DNA of 64,000 bases from Stieleria neptunia (lineage in GTDB: Bacteria; Planctomycetota; Planctomycetia; Pirellulales; Pirellulaceae), in the NCBI RefSeq assembly GCF_007754155.1, contig NZ_CP037423.1:4712001-4776000 (forward strand). Reading direction: 5' to 3'. A model generated the notes under the pieces. It saw nothing but the letters and a program-made list of their open reading frames with translations. It did no database searches and was not told the DNA's origin. The position numbers and the translations under genes are program-made. Shown here piece after piece: positions 32,829 through 41,621 of the stretch. The number at the start of each line of letters is the position of its first letter. Position 1 is the first letter of the stretch.

Positions 32829-35201
32829 CTATCGGCTGACCAGTTTGACTTCGTTCCAGTAAGCCCATTCGTTTTGCCAGTCGTTGGCCCGGTTTTCCAG
32901 CGTCAGACGGACTTGCCGGCCGGCGTACTTGGACAAGTCGACGTGGACGTCCAGCCATTCGTTTTTCGAGACCGTGCTGGTGCTGATCGTCTGATCCGCG
33001 AGGACGTCTTTTCCGACCAGGACGCGCAGTTGCCAATCGCCGTGCGGGTGATGGCTGACGCGCATCTGCAAGCTCGTTTTTTTGCCCTCGGGAATCTTCA
33101 CGTCACGAATCATTCGACAGGGCTGATGGCGGTCTTTCGGATGAGTCTGCATCGCCGACCGATTGCGGAAGACTTTGTGGTGAACGATGCCACCCTCGCC
33201 GACGTTGCGGACGTCAAATCCCGGCGCGACTCGTGCCACCACGCGTTGCCAATCGGGATCCGACGCTTCCGCGACATCACCCGTCGCCAAACGCCTGGCC
33301 ACAGATTCTTGCAAGCTGGAAAGCTTTCCCTTGACGGCCAAGCTCAGTGCTTTTTCGGGGAACTCTGGCACCATCGGTTCGAGCGCGAACCAATACATTC
33401 GGGCCAGGTTGTTGTCCGTCGCATCTTCGGCGTGCATCGCCAAGGCCTGCAGGATCGGCCAACGATCGGCGTAGGGCAGACGCTGGACGGCAGACGCCAG
33501 GTAGAGCCGTACCACGGGCGATTCATCCTGCTGGGCCATCGACGCGAATTTGTTCAAGACATTTGCGTCCAACCCGGCCTGTGACGAATCGACGTCCGCC
33601 AAAAAGAAGGCGTCGACCGTCGTTTGTTCGCTCAACAATTGGACCGTCCAGGCACGAACATACGGATCGTCGTGATCGAGCAACATCGTCATTTCCTCCG
33701 GTGCCACCGAGCCCGTCACGTGCGCCGCCCACAAGGCACGCAATCGTTTCGGCGAGGTGTCGGCCTGATGAAACATCTGAACCAGTTGCGTCTTGGCTGC
33801 TGATCGATCGAGCGTCCCAGCGGCGGCCCGAGCATGCAGCAACACGCGTGCTTGGCGAACGTACCAATCGTTGGCATGCCACTGCATGGCGATCAATTCC
33901 CGGTCCGATAGTGATCGCAGATGAGGACGAGCGATGGGGGCCGCCCCTTCGGGCATAATGCGATAGATCCGTCCGCTTTGAGGAAAGTTAATCGCGTTGC
34001 CGCAAATATCGGTGTCGTGCCAATCCAAAATGTAGACACCGCCTTCGGGGCCGATTTCGACGCTGAATCCGACCCAGGCCAGATCGTTGGTCGGTAGGAA
34101 ATCATCGCCGTGTTGACCGATGAAGCTGGAACCATTGGGCACCATCACGTCGGTCAGCACGCAGTGCTCGTGGATGTTGCACATGAACAGGCGGTCGTGA
34201 TATTCCTCGGGAAAGGCATCGGCCAGATAAAACCTCGCCCCGCCGTGGGCGGACAAGTGCGCGTGATCGCGGATGGTTTTGATGTCGTCGTAGATATACG
34301 GGTTGATGTGCGGGCGACTTTGCTTGGTGTAGACGCCGCCTTGAACGACATGGAACAAGTGCGGGATGACGCAGCACGTGGCAAAACCTTGGCCGTGTTT
34401 GTCAAAATCAAATCCCCACGGGTTCGACAGGCCGCGGGCAAACACCTCATACTTCTTCGTCACCGGGTGGAACCGCCAAATTCCGCCGTCGATGAATTGA
34501 CGCCTCGAATCGCTTTCGCCGGGCCGTCCCACGCGCGACTGGGTGAACACGCCGTGGCAGCCATACAGCCATCCGTCGGGACCCCAGATGAAACTGTTCA
34601 GCGTTTCGTGGCGGTCGTTGATGCCCCAGCCGTCCAGCAGCACTTGGGGTGGTCCGTCGGGCCGATCATCACCATCGGCGTCGGGAATGAAACTGAAGTT
34701 CGGCGGCGAGCCCACATAGACGCCTCCGAAGCCCACCGCGATTCCGGAGGTAAAGGTCAGGTCGTCGGCAAAGGTTGTCTTCTTGTCAAACACTCCGTCG
34801 CTGTCGGTGTCTTCCAGGATCTGAATCCGGCTGACCTTGTCGTCGGTGTGTTCGCGACGGGTGCGGTAATTCAAATTTTCGACCACCCACATCCGGCCAC
34901 GATCGTCAAAGCAGAACGCGATCGGTTCGGCCAAGTCGGGTTCGGCGGCAAAGATCGAAACGTCAAACCCTTTTGGGATCGACATTTTTTTGACCGCTTC
35001 CTCGGGTGTCAAAAATGGCGCGTCGCTGGTCCGATGTTGTTGTTTGGGCAGCAGTTGTTGTGCGGTGGCGGCGGATGGGAAACTGACGAGCCATGCCAAC
35101 GTCAGGCAGATGCCGGTCAGCCGCGTCGTTCGGTCGTGGGCCCGTAGGCTGACGTCGGACGGCTGACCGGATTCGACTGGTTGTGTTTCTTGGATCTTCA
35201 T
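32829..35201 (-). CDS. PVC-type membrane-bound dehydrogenase domain protein
   Basis: This 790-residue secreted protein has an N-terminal signal (LTGICLTLAWLVSFPSAATA). Residues about 60-480 form the beta-propeller of the planctomycete/verrucomicrobial putative dehydrogenase family (TIGR02604-like, related to sorbosone dehydrogenase), with LAEPIAFCFDDRGRMWVVEN and GGVYILDWHDTDICG. A helical HEAT-like region follows, and the C-terminus is a jelly-roll-like binding module (EWLDVHVDLSKYAGRQVRLT). In many relatives the haem domain is fused at the C-terminus; here it is a separate gene upstream whose stop overlaps this start by 4 bp. The substrate is unknown; sugar or sugar-derivative oxidation in the periplasm is plausible. 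Confidence 0.85.
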   Translation of the reverse strand: MKIQETQPVESGQPSDVSLRAHDRTTRLTGICLTLAWLVSFPSAATAQQLLPKQQHRTSDAPFLTPEEAVKKMSIPKGFDVSIFAAEPDLAEPIAFCFDDRGRMWVVENLNYRTRREHTDDKVSRIQILEDTDSDGVFDKKTTFADDLTFTSGIAVGFGGVYVGSPPNFSFIPDADGDDRPDGPPQVLLDGWGINDRHETLNSFIWGPDGWLYGCHGVFTQSRVGRPGESDSRRQFIDGGIWRFHPVTKKYEVFARGLSNPWGFDFDKHGQGFATCCVIPHLFHVVQGGVYTKQSRPHINPYIYDDIKTIRDHAHLSAHGGARFYLADAFPEEYHDRLFMCNIHEHCVLTDVMVPNGSSFIGQHGDDFLPTNDLAWVGFSVEIGPEGGVYILDWHDTDICGNAINFPQSGRIYRIMPEGAAPIARPHLRSLSDRELIAMQWHANDWYVRQARVLLHARAAAGTLDRSAAKTQLVQMFHQADTSPKRLRALWAAHVTGSVAPEEMTMLLDHDDPYVRAWTVQLLSEQTTVDAFFLADVDSSQAGLDANVLNKFASMAQQDESPVVRLYLASAVQRLPYADRWPILQALAMHAEDATDNNLARMYWFALEPMVPEFPEKALSLAVKGKLSSLQESVARRLATGDVAEASDPDWQRVVARVAPGFDVRNVGEGGIVHHKVFRNRSAMQTHPKDRHQPCRMIRDVKIPEGKKTSLQMRVSHHPHGDWQLRVLVGKDVLADQTISTSTVSKNEWLDVHVDLSKYAGRQVRLTLENRANDWQNEWAYWNEVKLVSR

Positions 35202-36430
35202 TTGGCCGCCTCCACTTGCGATTTCGTTTGCATGTATTTGACCAGGTCGAACAGGTCCTTGCGGCTGAGCTGATCGAGCTGGCCTTCGGGCATCATGGAC
35301 TTTTCGGACACCTTCCTGGCTTCGATATCCTCTTTGGCGATCACCACCCGGGGTTGATCAACCGTCTTGAGGACGACGCGTCGATTGTCCTCTTCGGCCA
35401 GCACTCCGGTCAGCACCCTTCCGTCCACGGTTTGGATCAACTGGGTTCGGTAGCCTTCGGGGACGTCGCCGCTGGGGTCGACACTGTTTAACAGCAGGTA
35501 GTCCAGATTGGCTCGGTTGGATCCGGTCAAATCAGGCCCGACTTTGCCGCCTGCTGCGTACATCAAGTGACAGGCACCACAGGTCTTTTGAAACACCACG
35601 CGTCCTCGTCTTGCATCGGCACTGGCCAGCACTTCATCGGTGATCAAACGCTTGTATTTGTCGATCATTTCACGCGTGTTTTTCTGCAGTTCAGGAATCT
35701 CGCCGTAGACTTCCGTGAACTCTTTTCCGAGAACGTCACGGAGGGATCGGGCGATGTAGGACGGAATGTGTTCGCGTGGGACGATGTTGGTTTTGATGCC
35801 GCGGACCAACGCTTTCGCGTAGGCTTTTCGCGTCGCGAGCGTTTCGATGATTGCCCGTTGGGATTGGGGGGCTGCATCGGCGTAGCGGGCGAGCAGGATG
35901 TTGGGAGCGTCCTGTTTTGCGATGATTCCGTAGGCGCGAATCGCATCAAGGTGAAGCGCTTCGATCTCCAACAGCCCTTCCAGTTCGTCGGCCAGACCTT
36001 CGTAACGCTGCGTCACCAGTGAGCCGAGGGCGGCCTGACGTTCGGCGCCGGGGGCGCTGGAGTCTCGGAGTGTCGCGAGTGCGCGTTCGGTTGCCGCGGC
36101 GTCGCCAAAAATCTGCGACAGGCGGTCGGCGGATTCACGTATCGACGCGTTGTCACTGCGCGACAAAGCCTCCGCCAGCACACTCCAATCGTCCGGGGCC
36201 TGGACGTTACGTCGTCCTTCGAGTCCCCGCAGCATGCCTTTCATCAACGCAGCCCGCACGGTGTCTTGATCGGTTTGGCGAATCGTTCGAACGAGCAGGG
36301 CGAGTGTCGCGGCTTCGTCAAGCGCCATCGCGACGGGCTGGGAGGTGAACAGAAGCAGTAGGGGCAGCAGTACCAGTCGTCCGGATCGAGCGAGCGACGC
36401 GTGGCAAGGTGGGTGGGGAATCGGTTTCAT
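35198..36430 (-). CDS. Haem-binding c-type cytochrome partner of the dehydrogenase
   Basis: The 410 residues begin with a signal peptide (GRLVLLPLLLLFTSQPVAMA) and a HEAT-like helical region. They end in a haem domain with the attachment motif CGACH (in VVFQKTCGACHLMY) and a possible distal Met in EKSMMPEGQ, typical of the Pirellula-type haem-binding domain (TIGR02603-like). It should pass electrons from the dehydrogenase encoded by the next gene, whose start overlaps its stop. The promoter must lie at or beyond the G-rich minisatellite at 36490-36715. Confidence 0.87.
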   Translation of the reverse strand: MKPIPHPPCHASLARSGRLVLLPLLLLFTSQPVAMALDEAATLALLVRTIRQTDQDTVRAALMKGMLRGLEGRRNVQAPDDWSVLAEALSRSDNASIRESADRLSQIFGDAAATERALATLRDSSAPGAERQAALGSLVTQRYEGLADELEGLLEIEALHLDAIRAYGIIAKQDAPNILLARYADAAPQSQRAIIETLATRKAYAKALVRGIKTNIVPREHIPSYIARSLRDVLGKEFTEVYGEIPELQKNTREMIDKYKRLITDEVLASADARRGRVVFQKTCGACHLMYAAGGKVGPDLTGSNRANLDYLLLNSVDPSGDVPEGYRTQLIQTVDGRVLTGVLAEEDNRRVVLKTVDQPRVVIAKEDIEARKVSEKSMMPEGQLDQLSRKDLFDLVKYMQTKSQVEAAK

Positions 36431-36489
36431 CTGGAAGCAGTCAGGGGCGGGGCATCGGGTGATGGGAGACTGATTGTAGTAGATCCCGA

Positions 36490-36715
36490 TTGGGGATGGG
36501 GGCAGGACGATGGGGGCAAGACGATGGGGGCAAGACGATGGGGGCAGAACGATGGGGGCAGAACGATGGGGGCAGGACGATGGGGGCAGGACGATGGGGG
36601 CAGGACGATGGGGGCAGGACGATGGGTGGCAGAATGATGGGTGGCAGAATGATGGGGGCAGAATGATGGGGGCAGAATGATGGGTGGGAGGAGGATGGGT
36701 GGGAGGAGGATGGGT
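36490..36715. repeat. Minisatellite 2, G-rich
   Basis: About fifteen tandem units of a 14-bp word of the type GGGGGCAGGACGAT are present, with variants (CAAGACGAT, CAGAACGAT, then GGGTGGCAGAATGAT and finally GGGTGGGAGGAGGAT). The regular runs of four or five G could form G-quadruplexes. Its unit family is the same as that of minisatellite 1, some 3.8 kb away. Confidence 0.85.
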
Positions 36716-36789
36716 GTGGCGAGCTAAAACCGTGAAATTCGTGACCGTCCGCTACTTGAGCTATCATGTGGTGTTTCAATCGAGCACGA

Positions 36790-36819
36790 TTGCACCGCCG
36801 CGTTCACAGCTTGCATAAT
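36790..36819 (+). promoter_or_regulatory. Candidate sigma-70-type promoter of the efflux operon
   Basis: TTGCAC (36790-36795) and CATAAT (36814-36819) are separated by 18 bp and lie just before the ATG at 36835, so the leader would be very short. It is the best match between the minisatellite and the gene. No experimental support. Confidence 0.35.
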
Positions 36820-36834
36820 CTACGGGTGTCGTTG

Positions 36835-38358
36835 ATGAAGAAATGGATTCCGGTTGTCGGACAGACGCTCCTGTCGATCGCAATTTTGGCCGTCGGTTTG
36901 GGCGGTTTTATTCTGATGGGGACGCCCGAGGTTCCGGTCCAGGAACCGGTGCGGTCGCCACCCGCACTGGTCGTCGCCGAACCCGCGGTCGCGCACACCG
37001 AGGGCATTGCGTTTGACGTCGACGGAGTTGTCGTTCCGTATCGCGAGATCGACCTGACCGCCCAGATTTCGGGCAGGGTTCAGTACAAGTCCGAAGCGTG
37101 CCGCAGTGGCCGGACGGTCCAGAAGGGCGATCTGCTGTTGCGCATCGAACCGGACGACTATGAGCTTGAGGTTCGGCGTCTGACCGAAGAGCTGGCGCAA
37201 GCCGACGCGATGATTTTGGAATTGGACGCAGAAATCACATCGTCGGACAACCAGATCGAATCGTCGCGTCAGCAACTGGCGATCGACGTGCGACAATTGA
37301 AACGCAGCGAAGATCTGATGCGGCGCAGTGCCGCGTCCGATTCGGAAGTCGACAGCGCACGCAAGGCGGAATTGACGACTCGAAACACCCTGCAATCGCA
37401 GATCGACCAGCGGAATCTGCTGGTCCAACGCCGCTTGCGAATGGAAAGCGCCAAGGCGCTCGTGCAGGCGAATCTGGATAAGGCCAAGTTGAATCTGACA
37501 CGCACCGAGATCGTTTCGCCGATCGACGGTGTGGTGGTCAGCGAAAGTGTTGAGCAAGACGGATACGTTCAAGCCGGGGGGCCGGTCGTCGTGCTGCAAG
37601 ACACGTCACGGTTAGACGTCAGCTGCAAACTGTACATGCATCAGATGCATTGGCTATGGCAGAGCGATGCGGCAGACGGATCGGCCGAGGGTTATGAACG
37701 CGGATACGATTTTCCCGAAACCCCGGCCACCGTGATCTACCCGCTCGGTGAAGAAGACTACGCGTGGCGGGGTGTCGTCGATCGTTATGACGGGGCCGGC
37801 GTGGATGCGCAAACACGCATGGTGCCGTGTCGCGTGCACGTCGATGATCCGACCTCGGTGATGAAGCTGAGCGACCTGGAGACGATCAGACGCGCCGAAG
37901 CATTGGTGGCGACGCAGTCGGATTTGGACGACGGTTCGGGGGACGATTCGCCGAGTCTTGGCGCGGAAATCACCGCCGGCAGCTTGAATCTGCAGCCGCC
38001 CACGTTGATGACGGGCATGTTCGTGAAAATTCGGATTCATGCGACGCCGCCGATCCCGCTGGTCCGATTGCCCCACCGGGCAATCCAGCCCGGCAACACG
38101 GTGTGGACGGTTGAAGCTGGCAAGCTCCACAAGAAATCGATCGCGATCGCCAATTCGTCGCAGCAGTATGTCGTTGCGTACCAGCGCAGCGGCGGTTTGA
38201 GCGCCGGCGATTTGATCGTGACGTCACCCTTGGCGACACCTGTCGAAGGGATGCCGGTCAGCACGTCGGCTGATGCACCGGCCGGGCCGGGACGTCGCGG
38301 TCCACCGGGCGGAAAACCGAAGACCGGCGGCCCGGCCCGGGGAGGGCGGCCACAATGA
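36835..38358 (+). CDS. RND efflux periplasmic adaptor (HlyD/MFP family)
   Basis: From the ATG at 36835 the protein has 507 residues: an N-terminal membrane anchor (VVGQTLLSIAILAVGLGGFI), a lipoyl/barrel-sandwich half (VVVPYREIDLTAQISGRV), a coiled-coil hairpin (about 115-215, rich in Glu/Arg/Leu), the second lipoyl half (ETVSPIDG-like segment IVSPIDGVVVSESVEQDGYV) and a beta-barrel with membrane-proximal domain. The C-terminus is a Pro/Gly-rich tail. It bridges the inner-membrane pump to an outer-membrane channel. The pump gene follows with a 4-bp overlap; no TolC-like gene is in the window. Confidence 0.88.
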   Translation: MKKWIPVVGQTLLSIAILAVGLGGFILMGTPEVPVQEPVRSPPALVVAEPAVAHTEGIAFDVDGVVVPYREIDLTAQISGRVQYKSEACRSGRTVQKGDLLLRIEPDDYELEVRRLTEELAQADAMILELDAEITSSDNQIESSRQQLAIDVRQLKRSEDLMRRSAASDSEVDSARKAELTTRNTLQSQIDQRNLLVQRRLRMESAKALVQANLDKAKLNLTRTEIVSPIDGVVVSESVEQDGYVQAGGPVVVLQDTSRLDVSCKLYMHQMHWLWQSDAADGSAEGYERGYDFPETPATVIYPLGEEDYAWRGVVDRYDGAGVDAQTRMVPCRVHVDDPTSVMKLSDLETIRRAEALVATQSDLDDGSGDDSPSLGAEITAGSLNLQPPTLMTGMFVKIRIHATPPIPLVRLPHRAIQPGNTVWTVEAGKLHKKSIAIANSSQQYVVAYQRSGGLSAGDLIVTSPLATPVEGMPVSTSADAPAGPGRRGPPGGKPKTGGPARGGRPQ

Positions 38359-41300
38359 TGAAGTCCATCGTTCACGCCTCGATCAACAATCGCGCCGCAC
38401 TGAATTTATGCATGGCCGCGATCATGATCGTGGGTTGGTTCTGCTTGCGGGCGATGCACCGCGAGTCGTTTCCCGAATTCGAACTCGATCGGATCACGGT
38501 GACCGTGCCGTATCCCGGGGCGGCGCCGCAGGAAGCGGAGCAGGGGATCGGGCAGAAGGTGGAAGAAGCCGTTCGTTCGATCGAAGGCATCAAAAAAGTC
38601 ACGACGGTGGCAATGGAAGGTTCCTGTACCGTGTTGATGGAGTTGACTCCCGGGGCACGTTCGCCGGATCGGATCTTGGACGAAGTCCGTTCGGGCGTCG
38701 ATCGAATCCCCAGTTTCCCACTCGAAGCCGAAGACCCGGTCGTCACGCTGGTCACCAACCGGCGCCCATCGATTCGCGTCGGCGTGATAGCGCCCCAATG
38801 GGCACCTCGAAATGAAGATGAATCGCTCTCTTCGCAAGCGGAGTTGGATTTGCGAGAAGTCGCCGAACGGGTCCGAGACGATCTGCTGGCGATTGATTCG
38901 GTTTCACAAGTCGACTTTCTGGCGGCGCGCAATTACCAGATCGACATCGAAATCCCCGAACAGACGCTGCGGGCACACGGGCTGACGCTGCGTCAGACGG
39001 CGGAGATCATTCGTCGGGAAAACCGCGAGCTGCCTGCCGGTTCGATTCGCAGCCAATCGCAAGAAGTGTTGCTGCGTGGGAACAATCGTCGTACCCGCGG
39101 CGACGAGCTGGCCGAATTGCCATTGGTCACCGAGCCCAGCGGTGCGGTGTTGACCGTCGCGGACCTGGGGACGGTTCGTGATGACTTCACTGACGCGACG
39201 GCGATCAACGTCATCAACGGACAACCCGCGTTGGCGCTGTCGGTCGAACGCAGCACTTCGGAAGATCTGTTCGTGATGATCGATGCGGTGAAAGGTTATG
39301 TCGAGCAGGCCGAATTGCCGACCGGATATCAGCTGATGACCTGGAGCGACGAATCGGTCGAGGTCCGTGGTCGTTTAGATCTGTTGCTCAACAACGGGGC
39401 ACAAGGTCTGTTGATCGTGTTCACGTTGTTGCTGTTGTTCTTGGACCCGAAGCTGGCGTTCTGGGTGGCGTTGGGCATCCCGTTTGCCATCCTCGCCTCG
39501 GGGATCTTTTTGTATTGGACCGGGCAAACGTTGAATTTGATTTCGATGTTTGCGTTTGTGATGGCGTTGGGGATCGTGGTCGATGACGCGATCGTCGTGG
39601 GCGAAAACGTGTTCGCCCATCGGCAAATGGGCAAGTCTCACATGCGGGCGGCGATTGACGGAACGGTGGAAGTGATTCCTTCGGTCACCACGGCGGTGTT
39701 GACGACAGTGGTCGCGTTCGCACCGCTGCTGTTCGTCAGCGGGACGATGGGGAAGTTCACGGCGGTGATGCCGGCGGCGATCATCGCGATCCTGCTGGTG
39801 TCGCTGATCGAATGCATCACGATTCTGCCCTGTCACCTGGCCCACGAAGACAGCATCCTTTTCCGGATCTTCAAGGTCGTTCTGTATGTTTTGCGACCAC
39901 TGTTGTTCGTCGCGCAAAAACTGAACATGGCCGCAACGTCGTTGTTGGACCGCTACATCCAGCGCGTTTACAAACCGACGCTGGCGTGGTCGTTGGGCAA
40001 CCGCTCGATCGCGGTGGCAATTTGTTTTGCGGCGTTGATCTTGACCGGCGGTTTGTACCGATCAGGGATCATCCAGTTCAACTTCTTTCCCAGGGTCGAC
40101 GGCAATACGCTCAGTGCGAACGTGGTGTTTCCTGATGGGACACCGGAAAGCGTGACGATCGCGGCGACCAAGAAGGTCGAGGACGCGTTCTGGCGGATCG
40201 CAGATCGCTATGAAAAGAAGGGGCAGCCGATCGCAAAGACGTCCTACCGTGTCGTCGGTGCCTCGGTGCAAGGCGGCGGACCCGGTGGATCTCCCATGCC
40301 GTCCGGTGGCGGTGGCCACAAGGGCAGTGTGGAAGTGGAACTGGTCAATGCCGAGAGCCGCGGGGTGCACAGTCGCGCGATCGTCGCGCAGTGGCGCGAA
40401 GCGGTCGGAACGATCGTGGGCACCGAAGAACTGACGTTGGGCACTCGGTCGTTCGGTCCCGGCGGGACGCCGATCGAATTCAAATTGCTCGGGCCGTCGC
40501 GCAAAGTCGACGATTTGGATGCGGCCGTAGATGAGTGCAAGGAAAAACTGGCCACTTATCCCGGCGTGTACGACATCAAGGACGATTCTGTGCCGGGCAA
40601 GTGGGAGTACCGTTTTCGAGTCAAACCCGAAGCGTTTGCGATGGGCGTGCGGACCGCGGATTTGGCCGAGACCGTCCGCGCGGCATACTATGGTGAAGAA
40701 GTCATGCGGGTCCAGCGGGGGCGTCATGAAGTCAAGATCATGGTCACCTACCCGCGTGACGATCGCCGGTTGTTGGCCAATTTTGACGAGGTCCGCGTGC
40801 GGCTGAATGATGGGGTGGAACGCCCGATCACGGAACTCGCTGAGATCGACGTCGTGCGAAGTTATTCCGAAATCAATCGGATCGATCAAGCCAGATCGAT
40901 CACCGTGTCGAGCAACCTGGACGAGGAGACCGGCAATGCGGAGGAGATTGTGGCGGATCTGCAAGCCGAGTTCTTACCGGGATTGTTGGCCAAGTATCCC
41001 GACGTGCGCGTCCGATGGGAGGGACAACAGGAGCGGCGTGCGGAGTCGATGGGCAGCTTGTTCAGCGGATTCGGCGTGGCGTTGTTCGTGATGTACATCT
41101 TGTTGGCGATCGAATTCAAGTCCGCGGCTCAACCGTTATTGGTGATGTTGATCATCCCCTTCGGAGCCCTCGGCGCCGTGGCCGGGCATTTGTTGATGGG
41201 ATTGCCGCTGACGTTGTTCAGTTTCTATGGCATCATCGCCTTGACCGGGATCGTGGTGAACGATTCGATCGTGTTGATCGACTTTATCAATTCCCGCGTC

Positions 41301-41621
41301 AGGGGCGGGATGCCGATCGGTCAAGCGCTGTCTGAATCCGGCGTGCGCCGGTTTCGCCCCGTCTTGCTGACCACGATCACGACGATCGGAGGGCTGGTTC
41401 CGATCTTGATGGAGTCGTCGATCCAAGCCCAGATTTTGATTCCGATGGCGACCAGCATCGCGTTCGGAGAATTGTTCGCGACCGTGATCGTGCTGTATCT
41501 GGTTCCGGTCACGTACTCGTTGTACTGGAGCGCCGGAGGGCGATTGGTGCACGAATCAGAAGACGAGAATGAAACGTATCAGAGTGATGAACCGGCGGTG
41601 CCAATGCCGGTCGCGACCTAG
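38355..41621 (+). CDS. RND-family efflux permease (AcrB/MdtB-like)
   Basis: The length of 1088 residues is normal for the HAE/AcrB group. The sequence shows two repeats of six membrane helices with large periplasmic loops: an N-terminal helix (AALNLCMAAIMIVGWFCL), the helix cluster from about 350 with the proton-relay motif MALGIVVDDAIVVGEN (two Asp), and the second cluster from about 900 with GIIALTGIVVNDSIVLIDF. It uses the proton gradient to expel compounds from the periplasm or inner membrane. The start overlaps the adaptor stop (ATGA-type, 38355-38358). Its stop codon shares bases with the stop of the convergent kinase-like gene. The substrate cannot be read from the sequence. Confidence 0.93.
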   Translation: MMKSIVHASINNRAALNLCMAAIMIVGWFCLRAMHRESFPEFELDRITVTVPYPGAAPQEAEQGIGQKVEEAVRSIEGIKKVTTVAMEGSCTVLMELTPGARSPDRILDEVRSGVDRIPSFPLEAEDPVVTLVTNRRPSIRVGVIAPQWAPRNEDESLSSQAELDLREVAERVRDDLLAIDSVSQVDFLAARNYQIDIEIPEQTLRAHGLTLRQTAEIIRRENRELPAGSIRSQSQEVLLRGNNRRTRGDELAELPLVTEPSGAVLTVADLGTVRDDFTDATAINVINGQPALALSVERSTSEDLFVMIDAVKGYVEQAELPTGYQLMTWSDESVEVRGRLDLLLNNGAQGLLIVFTLLLLFLDPKLAFWVALGIPFAILASGIFLYWTGQTLNLISMFAFVMALGIVVDDAIVVGENVFAHRQMGKSHMRAAIDGTVEVIPSVTTAVLTTVVAFAPLLFVSGTMGKFTAVMPAAIIAILLVSLIECITILPCHLAHEDSILFRIFKVVLYVLRPLLFVAQKLNMAATSLLDRYIQRVYKPTLAWSLGNRSIAVAICFAALILTGGLYRSGIIQFNFFPRVDGNTLSANVVFPDGTPESVTIAATKKVEDAFWRIADRYEKKGQPIAKTSYRVVGASVQGGGPGGSPMPSGGGGHKGSVEVELVNAESRGVHSRAIVAQWREAVGTIVGTEELTLGTRSFGPGGTPIEFKLLGPSRKVDDLDAAVDECKEKLATYPGVYDIKDDSVPGKWEYRFRVKPEAFAMGVRTADLAETVRAAYYGEEVMRVQRGRHEVKIMVTYPRDDRRLLANFDEVRVRLNDGVERPITELAEIDVVRSYSEINRIDQARSITVSSNLDEETGNAEEIVADLQAEFLPGLLAKYPDVRVRWEGQQERRAESMGSLFSGFGVALFVMYILLAIEFKSAAQPLLVMLIIPFGALGAVAGHLLMGLPLTLFSFYGIIALTGIVVNDSIVLIDFINSRVRGGMPIGQALSESGVRRFRPVLLTTITTIGGLVPILMESSIQAQILIPMATSIAFGELFATVIVLYLVPVTYSLYWSAGGRLVHESEDENETYQSDEPAVPMPVAT

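Larger units (their letters stand above)
36431..36834. other. Divergent intergenic region holding a minisatellite
   Basis: This separates the minus-strand cytochrome operon from the plus-strand efflux operon. Most of it is the minisatellite at 36490-36715; the rest holds a candidate promoter for the efflux operon. Frames reading through the repeat give only Gly/Asp-rich or Ser/His/Pro-rich peptides and are not genes. Confidence 0.6.

Noticed and set aside
32640..36715. G-rich arrays as possible CRISPR
   Set aside because: Units are 14-16 bp and contiguous with no unique spacers, and no cas gene is present.
36401..36779. Open frames giving Gly/Asp or Ser/His/Pro repeats
   Set aside because: They are read-through of the 14-bp minisatellite; no ribosome site and no credible protein.
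40062..40964. 300-residue minus-strand frame
   Set aside because: It is antisense to the RND permease and has no recognisable domain.
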